From: Streptomyces sp. NBC_00239 | GTDB taxonomy: Bacteria; Actinomycetota; Actinomycetes; Streptomycetales; Streptomycetaceae | DNA: 64,000 nt | Assembly (NCBI RefSeq): GCF_036194065.1 | Contig: NZ_CP108095.1 | Location: 4,030,001-4,094,000 of the forward strand | Direction: 5' to 3' | Shown here: in pieces, positions 1-7,946 of the stretch | Numbering within the stretch: the stretch's first letter is position 1 | Layout: each line of letters opens with the position of its first letter | Translations under genes and position numbers: made by a program | The notes under the pieces: model-generated | Databases searched by the model: none | Told to the model about the DNA's origin: nothing | The model's input: only the letters and a program-made list of their open reading frames with translations

Positions 1-1488
1 ACGGTTCTCGACCTTCGCGTCAAGCAGGCAGGCGACCGCGCCCCCGACAAGCACGTGTGGCACTGCTCGGTCCGGGCCGCACCCGAGGACCGGACCCTGA
101 CGGACGACGAATGGGCGGTGATCGCCCGCCGGGTCCTGAACGCCACCGGCATCGCCCCGGCCGGCGACCCCGACGCCTGCCGGTGGGTCGCTGTCCGCCA
201 CGCCGACGACCACATCCACATCGTCGCCACCAAGGTCCGCGGAGACCTCCGCGAGCCCCGCCACTGGAACGACTACGCGCGTGCAGACAAGGAACTCGCC
301 GCCATCGAGAAGGAGTACGGGCTCCGCCAGGTCATACGCGGCGACCGGACCGCCGCCAAGCGGCCCACACGCGCCGAGCAGGAGAAGGCCCGCCGCACCG
401 GCCGCACCACCACGCCCAGGGAAAGGCTGCGCACCACCGTCCGCACCGCGCTCTCCGCAGCCACGAGCACGGAGGAGTTCTTCCAGGTCCTAGCCGGCGC
501 CGGGGTGCTGGTGGACGTCCAGCACTTCCCTTCGGGGGACGTGCGCGGCTACAAGGTCGCCCTGGACGGCGACACCAACAAGGACGGGCACCCGGTGTGG
601 TTCTCCGGCTCTACCCTCGCCCCGGACCTTTCCTACCCCAAGATCGCAGAGCGCTTCACCAGCATGTTCGCACCGGCCAGCCCGGAGAGCGACAACAGCC
701 GTCCGGCGTGGCAGCAGGTTACCGACGCCACCGACCGCCTCCCCGACCTCCTCGACCGCAGCGAAGAAGGCGTAGCGCAGGCACACATCGCGGTCCTCGC
801 CGAAACCCTCGACGCCCTCCCGTTGATCGCACCCGTCGACCTACAGCCGCAGCTCCTCCAGGCAGCAGCCGCGTTCGAGCGCGCCAACCGATCCCGCATC
901 CGAGCCCGCCACGAACAGGCACAGGCCACCCGGCGGGCGGTCAAGGCGATCGTGCGGGAACCCGCCCCGAAGGACGCAGCCGCCCTGGCGATCATGCTCG
1001 ACGTGATCTGCCTCGCGGCCATCGCGGCCCGGCACTGGCACCAGGTCCGCCAGCACGACCAGCAAGCCGAAGCCGCCCGCCAGACGGCAGAGCACCTGTA
1101 CGCCGCCTACCAGCAAGCCTCATCCCAGCCCACCGCCCTGCTCGCCCAGCGGGGCCGACGCCTGGCCGTACGGGTTCAGCAGCGGCAGATGGCCATCCTC
1201 CGCCACGCGCTGCCTGAACTGGCCGAGCAGATCCTGACCGAGCCCACCTGGCCCGCCCTCGCAGCCTCCCTCGCCGACACCCAGGCTGCCGGCCACGACC
1301 CAGCCGCCCTCCTCACCGAGGCCGCTACCCGAAGGGAACTCGACACCGCCACCTCCATCAGCGACGTCCTCGTCTGGCGCCTGCGCCGCCTCGCCGACCT
1401 GCCACCGCAACCCGCCCCAAGGCAGTCGATAGCTGCTCCTCCCCCAGTCAGGTCAGCCGAACGCACCCAGCAGCGCCGTATTCGCTGA
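1..1488 (+). CDS. Relaxase / mobilization nuclease, 5' end outside window
   Basis: The reading frame is open from the first base and about 495 residues are visible, so the true start lies upstream. Near residues 67-73 is a His/Asp cluster (H-A-D-D-H-I-H) followed by hydrophobic residues, matching the metal-binding His motif of MobA/VirD2-type relaxases. Such enzymes nick DNA at oriT and lead the strand into a recipient cell. The upstream catalytic tyrosine motif is not in the window. The C-terminal half is Ala/Arg/Gln-rich and probably helical, as is common in relaxase tails. It marks the left part of the window as an integrative mobile element that is mobilizable or conjugative. No transfer ATPase or integrase is visible here. 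The family call is fairly secure; the subfamily is not. Confidence 0.8.
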   Translation, partial: TVLDLRVKQAGDRAPDKHVWHCSVRAAPEDRTLTDDEWAVIARRVLNATGIAPAGDPDACRWVAVRHADDHIHIVATKVRGDLREPRHWNDYARADKELAAIEKEYGLRQVIRGDRTAAKRPTRAEQEKARRTGRTTTPRERLRTTVRTALSAATSTEEFFQVLAGAGVLVDVQHFPSGDVRGYKVALDGDTNKDGHPVWFSGSTLAPDLSYPKIAERFTSMFAPASPESDNSRPAWQQVTDATDRLPDLLDRSEEGVAQAHIAVLAETLDALPLIAPVDLQPQLLQAAAAFERANRSRIRARHEQAQATRRAVKAIVREPAPKDAAALAIMLDVICLAAIAARHWHQVRQHDQQAEAARQTAEHLYAAYQQASSQPTALLAQRGRRLAVRVQQRQMAILRHALPELAEQILTEPTWPALAASLADTQAAGHDPAALLTEAATRRELDTATSISDVLVWRLRRLADLPPQPAPRQSIAAPPPVRSAERTQQRRIR

Positions 1489-1513
1489 GCCCAACACCTC
1501 GCCGCAGGGAAGA

Positions 1514-1555
1514 GCCCTACGGGGCCAACGCATCACGGCGTTGGCCCCGTAGGGC
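1514..1555 (+). terminator. Strong hairpin terminator after the relaxase
   Basis: An 18-bp perfect stem (1514-1531 with 1538-1555) encloses a 6-nt loop, 26 bases after the relaxase stop. There is no T-run, which is usual for actinomycete terminators. Confidence 0.7.
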
Positions 1556-1706
1556 GCTGTAGCAGCAGAAGAGGATGTTCCCGAGAGGCTGGAGCGCTGC
1601 GAACACGCCGAGCTCTGAAGCAGTTGTGCAAAATCTGCGACATCAACTAAAGTCAGAGCCGCACTGGAATGCTTCGATGCGTAGTCCGACCCTAGGAGTC
1701 GTCCGC

Positions 1707-2501
1707 ATGAGTATGCCTTCGTCGTCGTGGGCGACTGACGTGTTTGGGAAGCAAGCAGCCGCTGTCCGTCTCGGCGTCGGGCAGGGTCTTCGCAACATGC
1801 AGGCCAACGCCCAGGCCGCACAGGACCAAGCCGCGTCCCGCACCTACAACACCTTCGGCACCACCAGGTGGCAGAACCAGTACGAGCGGTTGCAGGACGA
1901 GCTCAAAGAGCTGCCCGGTGCCCGCGCGGTCCAGCCCTTCGGCTTCCCCTTCGAACTGATGCTCATCGGCAACGGACTGCTCTATCCGTTCCGGTACTCC
2001 AAGACCAAGTCGGACGTACGCAGCGCACGCATCCCTAGCCAGTCCCGGCTGGTACAGGAGCTCTTCACCTTCGCCCCGGCTCCGAAGCATGCTCAGGACC
2101 CGTTCGACCTCGACTTCGGGCCGACCGTCTCGACCGCCGAACCGCGCGGCGCTCTGGCAACCGTCCCTCAGGGCACCCAGCTGATCCTGGTGCCCTTCGC
2201 GTGCAACGCCTCCGAGCTCCTCGAGGCGTACTGGGGCATCGCGGCGCTCGGAGTGAACCGGCAGCTGGAGTGGGCCACCGATCCTGAAGCGCTCCACCTG
2301 CCGCAGTCGGTCACTTCGTACACTCCGCAGCCGATCAGCATTCCGAGCCAGGCCACGGCGCACACCAGCTTCGCCGACGGAACCGAACCCACCCTTACGC
2401 TGTCCTCTCGTACCGCCTCGGACCGGGCCCTGCAGGTGCCCGCTCAGACCGAGGCAGAACCCGTCGAGGACCAGACCAGCGAAGACGATGCGACTCACTA
2501 A
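1707..2501 (+). CDS. Conserved-looking hypothetical protein paired with XRE-ImmA gene
   Basis: Encodes about 264 residues. ATG 1707 was chosen because AGGAG at 1694-1698 sits 8 bases upstream; the frame stays open further upstream but without a ribosome binding site. No domain is recognised. The N-terminal third is Gln/Arg-rich and probably helical. The middle has an aromatic stretch (P-F-G-F-P-F-E-L-M-L-I-G-N-G) and the C-terminus is acidic and low complexity. The stop overlaps the start of the next gene by 14 bases, so the two are translationally coupled and probably act together. By analogy with predicted XRE/COG2856 toxin-antitoxin or phage-type switches it could be the partner or target of the peptidase. 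That is inference only. Confidence 0.7.
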   Translation: MSMPSSSWATDVFGKQAAAVRLGVGQGLRNMQANAQAAQDQAASRTYNTFGTTRWQNQYERLQDELKELPGARAVQPFGFPFELMLIGNGLLYPFRYSKTKSDVRSARIPSQSRLVQELFTFAPAPKHAQDPFDLDFGPTVSTAEPRGALATVPQGTQLILVPFACNASELLEAYWGIAALGVNRQLEWATDPEALHLPQSVTSYTPQPISIPSQATAHTSFADGTEPTLTLSSRTASDRALQVPAQTEAEPVEDQTSEDDATH

Positions 2502-3657
2502 GCAAGACCTGATTCCCGGTACGGAAGAACGAGGCGCCACGCCGCGTGCCATCTCCGACGGCTTCGATCCCACCCGGCTGACGCAAGCCCGTCGGTTGGC
2601 GGAGATGACGAAGAAGGACGTGGCGGTACAGCTCGGGGTAACGCCTGCCGCGGTGGGTCAGTACGAGACGGGTGTGTCGAAGCCACGACCTGACTTGGTT
2701 CCCCGTCTCGCCGAGATCCTCGGGGTTCCGGTGACGTTCTTCCTGCTGGGACGACCGGCCAATCGGCTCGACGCGTCCATGGCGCACTTCCGAAGCCTGC
2801 GCAGCACGCCGAAGTCCCAGCGAGAGCGAGCGCTCGCCTTCGCCGAGCAGGTCTGGGAGCTCACGTACGCGCTGGAACAGCGGATCCAGTTGCCTCTCGT
2901 CGATCTGCCCGGTTTCGCCGGCGGGGAGGTCCACCCCGGTGAAGAGCTGTCCACCGACCCCGCGTCCGCCGCCCGCGAGCTGCGCAGGCGCTGGGGCCTC
3001 GGTGACGGCCCTGTCACGCACCTCGTGCGGCGGATGGAATCCCACGGGATCGTGGTGGTCATGCCGCCTGCTAGCGATCCTTCCGCGGCGAGCGTGGACG
3101 CCTTCTCCACCCGGGCCGCGCGCCCACTCGTCGTACTAACGGCCAACCGGGCAGACGACATCTACCGGCACCGGTTCACCGCCGCGCATGAACTGGGCCA
3201 CCTGGTGCTTCACGGCGATGCCACCGGTGACAGTCGCCAGGAAAAGGAGGCCGACGCCTTCGCGGCCGAGTTCCTGACCCCTCAGGACAGCATCCTGCCG
3301 CTCCTGCCACGGCGAATGGATTTTGCACGGCTGGCCGAGCTCAGAGAGGTCTGGGGAGTCTCCCTCCACTCGCTCGTCTACCGCTGCCGCGAGCTGGGAC
3401 TGATCTCCGACGCCACGGCCAGCAGGACCTACCAGCGCCTACGCGCTCTCGACGGTCAGCCGGGGTTCACCGCGGAATCGGTATCGAGCTTCCCGGGTGA
3501 ACAACCTTCGCTGCTCGGACAGGCCTTCGACCTGGCTGCGAAGGAAGCGGGACTTTCCGTCGCCCAACTGGCTCATGAACTGGCCTGGACTAGCAAGAGG
3601 GTGCAGGACCTGCTGGGCGTCCAGGAACAGAGGCCGGTGCTCCGGCTGGTCCAGTAG
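2488..3657 (+). CDS. XRE helix-turn-helix plus ImmA/IrrE-type metallopeptidase
   Basis: A 389-residue protein. Residues about 33-85 form an XRE helix-turn-helix (T-x-x-A-V-G-Q-Y-E-x-G pattern). Residues 234-238 are H-E-L-G-H, the zinc motif of the ImmA/IrrE (COG2856) peptidase family, followed by E-K-E-A-D-A-F-A-A-E-F-L, which supplies the usual third ligand region. Family members cleave repressors (ImmA of ICEBs1) or act as stress switches (IrrE/PprI of Deinococcus). ATG 2488 lies inside the end of the upstream gene, so the pair forms one transcription unit. A role in controlling the mobile element or as a two-gene toxin-antitoxin-like unit fits the location, but the target is unknown. Confidence 0.85.
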   Translation: MRLTKQDLIPGTEERGATPRAISDGFDPTRLTQARRLAEMTKKDVAVQLGVTPAAVGQYETGVSKPRPDLVPRLAEILGVPVTFFLLGRPANRLDASMAHFRSLRSTPKSQRERALAFAEQVWELTYALEQRIQLPLVDLPGFAGGEVHPGEELSTDPASAARELRRRWGLGDGPVTHLVRRMESHGIVVVMPPASDPSAASVDAFSTRAARPLVVLTANRADDIYRHRFTAAHELGHLVLHGDATGDSRQEKEADAFAAEFLTPQDSILPLLPRRMDFARLAELREVWGVSLHSLVYRCRELGLISDATASRTYQRLRALDGQPGFTAESVSSFPGEQPSLLGQAFDLAAKEAGLSVAQLAHELAWTSKRVQDLLGVQEQRPVLRLVQ

Positions 3658-3719
3658 CGGTCGCTGCTCGGCCTCAGAAGCCGCGGGCGAGGCCGAGCAC
3701 CGCATGTGCAATGCCGCCA

Positions 3720-3745
3720 GGGCCGGCTCATCTCAGTGCCGGCCC
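3720..3745. terminator. Hairpin between convergent genes
   Basis: An 8-bp GC-rich stem (3720-3727 with 3738-3745) and 10-nt loop lie between the XRE-ImmA gene and the convergent NUDIX gene. It could stop transcription from both sides. Confidence 0.45.
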
Positions 3746-3771
3746 CAGCGATGCGTTGACGTGTCGAGGGC

Positions 3772-4209
3772 TCAGCGCGTTGCCTCGCCCCCGAGGCTTC
3801 CGGAGCTGATGGCACCCCGCAGGACGTGAGCGATCTCCTCAGGCATGAGGTCAATGCTGTCGACCCCCTCCACGGTCAGCGGGATCTCCTCCAGGGCGTA
3901 TTCGCCGCGCCCCTCGGCGCTGAACTCGGGGCCGGTGCGGTCTTCGAAGGACCATGTCGCGATGCGGGCGAGGTAGAAGAGCTGACGGTCGGTGTCGGAC
4001 TCCATGGTGTGCAGGAGTCGGACGATGTCGGCCTTCCCCGCGATCTCCTCGTGGATCTCCCGGTGGAGGGCGGCCTCCCGGGACTCGTCGCTCTCCTCGA
4101 CCCCTCCACCGGGCAGCACCCAGTACACGGGGGTTCCGGGCTTGGTGCGGCGGATGACCAGCATCGTGTCGTCCGCGGTGACGAGGACGGCTCGGACTCG
4201 TTCGATCAT
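3772..4209 (-). CDS. NUDIX hydrolase
   Basis: A 145-residue protein with a nearly complete Nudix box at residues about 36-58: G-x5-E-x7-R-E-I-H-E-E, where the final conserved Gly is displaced. Nudix enzymes hydrolyse nucleoside diphosphates linked to another group, using Mg2+ bound by the REUXEE glutamates. The start at 4209 has AAGGAG ten bases upstream. It is the last gene of a minus-strand operon (peptide, JmjC oxygenase, aldo/keto reductase, APH-fold kinase, NUDIX), 28 bases after the kinase stop. Here it may process a nucleotide-linked intermediate or simply be a housekeeping passenger; the substrate cannot be read from sequence. Confidence 0.85.
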   Translation of the reverse strand: MIERVRAVLVTADDTMLVIRRTKPGTPVYWVLPGGGVEESDESREAALHREIHEEIAGKADIVRLLHTMESDTDRQLFYLARIATWSFEDRTGPEFSAEGRGEYALEEIPLTVEGVDSIDLMPEEIAHVLRGAISSGSLGGEATR

Positions 4210-4237
4210 GTTGGTCTGTCTCCTTCGTTGTTGACGC

Positions 4238-5068
4238 TCAGCGAGGAAGGACGCCCGTCACTTCCCCCGCGCGCTGGCGCAACAGTGGAGCCAGCTCCCT
4301 GTACCAACCGCGGCCGACGGCCTGGAGCATTTCGGCGAGGGCGATCTGTTCGCCGATCCGGCCGGCGGGAGTGTCCAGGACGTCGGCGAATTCGATGCGG
4401 ATGCGTGCGGCGACGGCGGGGACCCGGAGGCTGTTGACGTAAAGCATGGCCGGGTCGTAGCCGACGGGGACGGCGCCCCAGCGTTCCCAGTCGAGGATGA
4501 CGAGGGGGTAGTGGGTGAGGTTGGCCCACTGGAGATCGGCGTGGCCGGTGACGCGCTCGGTGATGGTCGGCGCGGGGATGCCGAGGAATTCGGGGAACAC
4601 GCGGTCCGCCCAGGACTGGCGGATGGTCTCGCGGGGCGGCTCGGCAGCGCTGAGGGCGTCCAGGCTCTCCCGCAGCGTCGCCCACCAGGAGTCTGGGAGA
4701 CCTGGGTCCTCCGTAAGGTCGGGGGTTTCCGGGGAGATGACGGGCTGGGCGACGTAGTCGATCAGCTCGGCCTCGAAGACGTACTCCCCACCCTGCCATC
4801 GGTACAGGTCGTGGAGGTGGGGTCGGGACACCTTGTCCGAGACCCGTTCCTCGGCGAGCGCGATGCCCTCGTTCCGGGTGGTGGGGGTCTTGGCAGCTTC
4901 ACCGCAGTGGACGCGGAGCCAGTGGCCGTTCTCGGTGCGTGAGCCGATGGTCCGACCGAGCCATCCCCAGGACAGCGGACCCGTCGGAGCGGTCGCCAGA
5001 TGCGAGGAGGCGGTGGCAAGGGCGTCCTCCATGCGGGCCCTGGTGGTCTCATCCTTGGGCGAGTACAT
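4238..5068 (-). CDS. APH-fold phosphotransferase (aminoglycoside phosphotransferase superfamily)
   Basis: A 276-residue protein. The catalytic segment is H-A-D-L-Q-W-A-N (His176, Asp178, Asn183), followed by V-I-L-D-W-E with the metal-binding Asp193, the Brenner/DxD signature of APH and choline-kinase-like enzymes. The N-terminal ATP-binding lobe is short. The start at 5068 overlaps the end of the aldo/keto reductase by 20 bases, so the two are coupled. APH-fold proteins occur in antibiotic resistance but also in RiPP pathways, for example beside class V lanthipeptide and thioamitide genes. With this operon around it, a biosynthetic or immunity role is as likely as drug resistance. Confidence 0.85.
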   Translation of the reverse strand: MYSPKDETTRARMEDALATASSHLATAPTGPLSWGWLGRTIGSRTENGHWLRVHCGEAAKTPTTRNEGIALAEERVSDKVSRPHLHDLYRWQGGEYVFEAELIDYVAQPVISPETPDLTEDPGLPDSWWATLRESLDALSAAEPPRETIRQSWADRVFPEFLGIPAPTITERVTGHADLQWANLTHYPLVILDWERWGAVPVGYDPAMLYVNSLRVPAVAARIRIEFADVLDTPAGRIGEQIALAEMLQAVGRGWYRELAPLLRQRAGEVTGVLPR

Positions 5069-5942
5069 CGGTGACCCTCCTGAGCTGGTCCGGTTCGAGG
5101 GGGGAGGCGATGGCCTCCTTGGCGGCCTTCCAGTGCTGCGGCGTACTGGCGGACAGCAGTACCACGTCCAGGCTCGGGCAGGACGCCGCAGCCAGGAGGC
5201 AGGCGGCGGCCGTGCTGGTGCCGGGTCGGATGAACTCGGCGAGTTCGGGTGTGGCCAAGTCGAGGAGTTCGCCGCCGTGCAGGGGAGAGGAGCCGAAGGT
5301 CAGCAGGCCGGCGGCGCGAGCCTGGACGAGCGGGCCCCGCCCGCCGAGGGCGAGCGCGATCGGGCGGACCATGACGAGACTGACCGGCTGCTGGATGGCG
5401 CCGAGGTGGTGTTCACCCGATCCGGCGGCTTCCTTGGCCAGGGCGAGGAGTTCGGGGACAGTGAATGCCTCGTGCTGGAAGCCGGACCAGGTGGCCACTC
5501 CGTATCCGGCGATGCGGCCTGCGGTGGCGTACTCCTCCAGCACGGAGAACGCACCGCGCAGCCGCGCGTGCAGCACCGCACGGTCCTGGTCAGCGTGCTC
5601 GGGGTTGTGCACGAACACGATGTCGGCGCGGCCCAGGGCCGCGAGGGAGCGATCGGTCTGCCAGCGTGCGAAGCCGGGGTGGAGGCTGTGGCCGACGGCG
5701 GCTTCCTCGGGCGTAAGGACTCCGGCCGCCACCGCGGCCTCGCCTTCCTGCCGGGTGAAGAACCCGGTCTTCGTCGCGACCATCACGCGGGGGTGGTCGG
5801 CAATGACCGGGCCAAGTGTCCGGTGGGCCGTGGCGTAGTTGGGTGCCGTGTCCAGCCAGACCAGCCCGTCGGAGCACGCGGTGCGCGCCGGCTCCTCGAC
5901 AGCGCGCACCCGATACGTCCCGAGCCCGAGGGCGGCGGTCAC
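5049..5942 (-). CDS. Aldo/keto reductase
   Basis: Encodes 297 residues from a GTG start at 5942 that overlaps the TGA of the upstream oxygenase gene (GTGA junction). The frame is open far upstream, but only as a shadow of the oxygenase gene. An (alpha/beta)8 AKR pattern is visible: G-L-G-T-Y at the N-terminus, D-T-A-P-N-Y with the catalytic Asp31 and Tyr36, the strand V-A-T-K-T-G with the catalytic Lys, and V-F-V-H-N-P with the His position. The C-terminal A-S-T-P-x-H segment is the usual NADPH-phosphate site. It would reduce a carbonyl with NADPH. Its tight coupling to the oxygenase and kinase suggests consecutive steps on one substrate. Confidence 0.88.
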   Translation of the reverse strand: MTAALGLGTYRVRAVEEPARTACSDGLVWLDTAPNYATAHRTLGPVIADHPRVMVATKTGFFTRQEGEAAVAAGVLTPEEAAVGHSLHPGFARWQTDRSLAALGRADIVFVHNPEHADQDRAVLHARLRGAFSVLEEYATAGRIAGYGVATWSGFQHEAFTVPELLALAKEAAGSGEHHLGAIQQPVSLVMVRPIALALGGRGPLVQARAAGLLTFGSSPLHGGELLDLATPELAEFIRPGTSTAAACLLAAASCPSLDVVLLSASTPQHWKAAKEAIASPLEPDQLRRVTDVLAQG

Positions 5943-7123
5943 CTGGGCGCCCCGATCACTGCGGCGGCCTGTCCACCGACCAGGGCCGAGACGACCTCGG
6001 CGCTCTGGGCAACGGTGAGACCGGATGCGGCGGCGAGGTCCCCGAGCGTGACAGGCTGCCCGCCGGCCAGGCGGTGCAGCAGCGGTGCGGCGGGCAGTGC
6101 GAAGGTCCACTCGCGCCCGGCGCCGGAGAAGGTCACCGTCTCGGCGTCCTGGTCCACCCGGGCGCGGGGCACGGTGACCTGGACGGTGATCCCGGGCTCG
6201 GGCGAAACCGTCGTCAGGTGCGGCAGGGAAAGGCGCGGGTGCCCCGGGTGTGTGGTGGCCAGCGACTTCTCCCACCGGTCCAGAACCGCCGGGTCCTCCA
6301 GAGCGGCCAGCACCTCCTTGCGTACGGCACCCAGGTAGTCCGTCCGCTCTTCGGGGGTGCTGAAGCGAGGGACGTCGGAGCGGACGGTTGCGCTGGTCCG
6401 GAGGTCGTCGCACAGCCATCCGAGGAACTCCGCGCCGGTCTGCGTGGCCAGCCCGAAGGTGAGGTGGAGCGATGCGGTGCCCTGGTCGGCGCTCACCGCG
6501 TGCCACCAACCGCGCGGCAGATAGAGCAGGTCGCCGGGCGTCAGGACGATGTCCGCGATCGGCTCGCCCGTCGGGGCCTCGGGGGCTTCGACGTCGCGCC
6601 AGGCTGGTGCCTGCCGGGTGGGTCCGTAGATCTTCCACCGCTTGGAGCCTTCAAGTTGGAGGACCACGACGTCGTGATCGTCCCAGTGGGTACCGAAGCC
6701 CTCTTCGGACGTCCAGGAGGCGTACGCGTTGGCCTGGACGGGGGTCCGGAAGAACCGTTCGAGGCCAGCGGCGGCTGCCCGGACGGGCGGGTGGATCTGG
6801 TCGATCGCGTCGATGACGAGGGACGCGCCCTCGGCCAGGCGCGCGTGGAACTCCGTCGGCTGCGGCTGGTACCAGGACACCCCGCGCCGGTTCGTGCGCA
6901 GGACGGAGTACGCCGTCGCGGGGACGGCCTCCCCCGCGCGGGAGAGTCTCATGCGGGGCGGCTCCAGCCGGTGCGCGGCGACGATCTCGTTGATGTCGTC
7001 CCAGGTCAGGAGATCAGGGACCGTGGTGCCGGCTGAACGGATCACTGCGTGGGCGCGGAAACACGTCTGGGCGAGGAACGTGTCCCCGCCCAGACGCTGC
7101 GCCCACGATGCGGAATCAATCAC
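5939..7123 (-). CDS. JmjC/cupin-type Fe(II) and 2-oxoglutarate oxygenase
   Basis: A 394-residue protein from a GTG start with GAGGAG seven bases upstream. Residues 146-150 (H-W-D-D-H) give the H-x-D half of the 2-His-1-Asp iron site and His208 in L-P-R-G-W-W-H gives the distal ligand. K-R-W-K-I-Y between them is the usual JmjC strand. The C-terminal part (about 330-394) looks like a winged-helix segment, as in bacterial ribosomal-oxygenase homologues (YcfD/ROX, MINA53 type). These enzymes hydroxylate Arg or His side chains of proteins or peptides. It follows a 43-aa peptide gene by 19 bases, so that peptide, which contains three separated basic motifs, is an attractive substrate. The fold is clear; the substrate is inference. 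Confidence 0.85.
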   Translation of the reverse strand: MIDSASWAQRLGGDTFLAQTCFRAHAVIRSAGTTVPDLLTWDDINEIVAAHRLEPPRMRLSRAGEAVPATAYSVLRTNRRGVSWYQPQPTEFHARLAEGASLVIDAIDQIHPPVRAAAAGLERFFRTPVQANAYASWTSEEGFGTHWDDHDVVVLQLEGSKRWKIYGPTRQAPAWRDVEAPEAPTGEPIADIVLTPGDLLYLPRGWWHAVSADQGTASLHLTFGLATQTGAEFLGWLCDDLRTSATVRSDVPRFSTPEERTDYLGAVRKEVLAALEDPAVLDRWEKSLATTHPGHPRLSLPHLTTVSPEPGITVQVTVPRARVDQDAETVTFSGAGREWTFALPAAPLLHRLAGGQPVTLGDLAAASGLTVAQSAEVVSALVGGQAAAVIGAPR

Positions 7124-7142
7124 CGTGGGTCTCCTCGGTCGA

Positions 7143-7274
7143 TCAGGTGTCGTTCATGTCCGACTTGCCACCGGTGTTGTCCGAAGCCTCTTCGGCGCGC
7201 GACCGCGCCGCGTTGATCCGGCGGACACCGATCAGCAGACCGCTGGCCTGCTCGGTGGGAGCGTTCTCGTTCAT
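7143..7274 (-). CDS. 43-aa peptide, possible RiPP-like precursor
   Basis: A short gene that automated length cut-offs would miss. It starts at ATG 7274 with an excellent AAGGAG six bases upstream and stops at 7143, 19 bases before the oxygenase start. The peptide begins M-N-E-N-A-P-T-E-Q, has a central G-L-L-I-G-V-R-R-I-N-A-A-R-S-R core and ends in a Gly/Asp/Asn-rich tail, with no Cys and no signal peptide. Position (first before modifying enzymes), size and the leader-like acidic ends resemble RiPP precursors. The Arg residues would be natural targets for a JmjC-type hydroxylase. It could instead be a small regulatory or scaffold protein; the gene itself is well supported, the function is not. 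Confidence 0.65.
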   Translation of the reverse strand: MNENAPTEQASGLLIGVRRINAARSRAEEASDNTGGKSDMNDT

Positions 7275-7365
7275 CCCGTACTCCTTCCTGATCCTTGATG
7301 TGGCCCGCAGGGGTTCCTGCGGGAAATCTGGGGGTGGGGATGGTGCTGCGCGTGCACCTGTGGGG

Positions 7366-7515
7366 TCAGCGCCCCGTATCGCCGGCGAGGGCGAGAGTGA
7401 CCACCAGGACGCAGGTGGCTGCGATGTAGAGCAGGACTGCGAGCTGCTGGCGCCATCCCCGCAGGGCCCTGCGGTTCAGCCCCGCTCCAGGCTGGAGGGG
7501 TCCTTGACGATCCAC
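7366..7515 (-). CDS. Putative small single-span membrane protein
   Basis: An unrecognised 49-residue product from GTG 7515, ending at 7366. The C-terminal half holds one hydrophobic helix (L-A-V-L-L-Y-I-A-A-T-C-V-L-V-V) flanked by Arg/Gln, typical of a small membrane protein. It overlaps the end of the 75-aa gene by 40 bases, and the start is uncertain because no clear ribosome binding site is seen. It lies 92 bases upstream of the 43-aa peptide gene in the same direction and may share its transcript. Confidence 0.4.
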   Translation of the reverse strand: MDRQGPLQPGAGLNRRALRGWRQQLAVLLYIAATCVLVVTLALAGDTGR

Positions 7516-7703
7516 TCCGAGCCGCCGCCTTCGGGCCGGGCGAAGACCGCGTTCGCGTAAGAGACACGGGTGGCCGGGTCTTCGTACTCGCCGATGAACT
7601 GGACGATGCCCCGCCGGTTTTCCAGCGGGTCGAAGACCGGCGTTCCTTCGCTGACCCAGCCGGGCACGGTCTGACGCTGGCGCGGACGGATCTGAGGGGC
7701 CAC
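7476..7703 (-). CDS. Small hypothetical protein (75 aa) upstream of the peptide operon
   Basis: GTG 7703 was chosen because AAGGAG lies just upstream (spacing about 7); longer in-frame starts lack one. The product has a basic N-terminus (Q-I-R-P-R-Q-R-Q) and then a compact beta-rich segment: G-T-P-V-F-D, R-G-I-V-Q-F-I-G-E-Y, W-I-V-K-D. That looks like a small SH3/Tudor-like barrel. It is divergent from the XRE/TPR regulator and heads the minus-strand series that continues into the peptide/oxygenase operon. No family name is claimed. Confidence 0.65.
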   Translation of the reverse strand: MAPQIRPRQRQTVPGWVSEGTPVFDPLENRRGIVQFIGEYEDPATRVSYANAVFARPEGGGSEWIVKDPSSLERG

Positions 7704-7870
7704 GGCTCTCTCCTTGGGCTCGGGCTGGCTCTTCGCTCCGGGGGACGCAGCGGGCCGCAGGTGCGACATGGGGTACGGCCTTGCGGCCCGCTGCGAGGGG
7801 GAGGCCGCCATTTCCGGGCGGCTGTGACCAGTCAACTGCCGTACGCGTTTGGATGGATGGGCCAGAAGGC

Positions 7871-7907
7871 ATGGCCATTTCGGGGACATGGCCAGGTTTT
7901 ATGGCCA
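7871..7907. promoter_or_regulatory. Repeated ATGGCCA motifs between divergent genes
   Basis: The heptamer ATGGCCA occurs at 7871, 7888 and 7901, in the gap between the divergent 75-aa gene and the XRE/TPR regulator. Spaced repeats of one short word between a regulator and its divergent neighbour are typical operators. Assignment to the adjacent regulator is inference. Confidence 0.4.
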
Positions 7908-7946
7908 GGCTGGGATCAGGGCTCTGCCGACGGTCGGGGGATGGCG

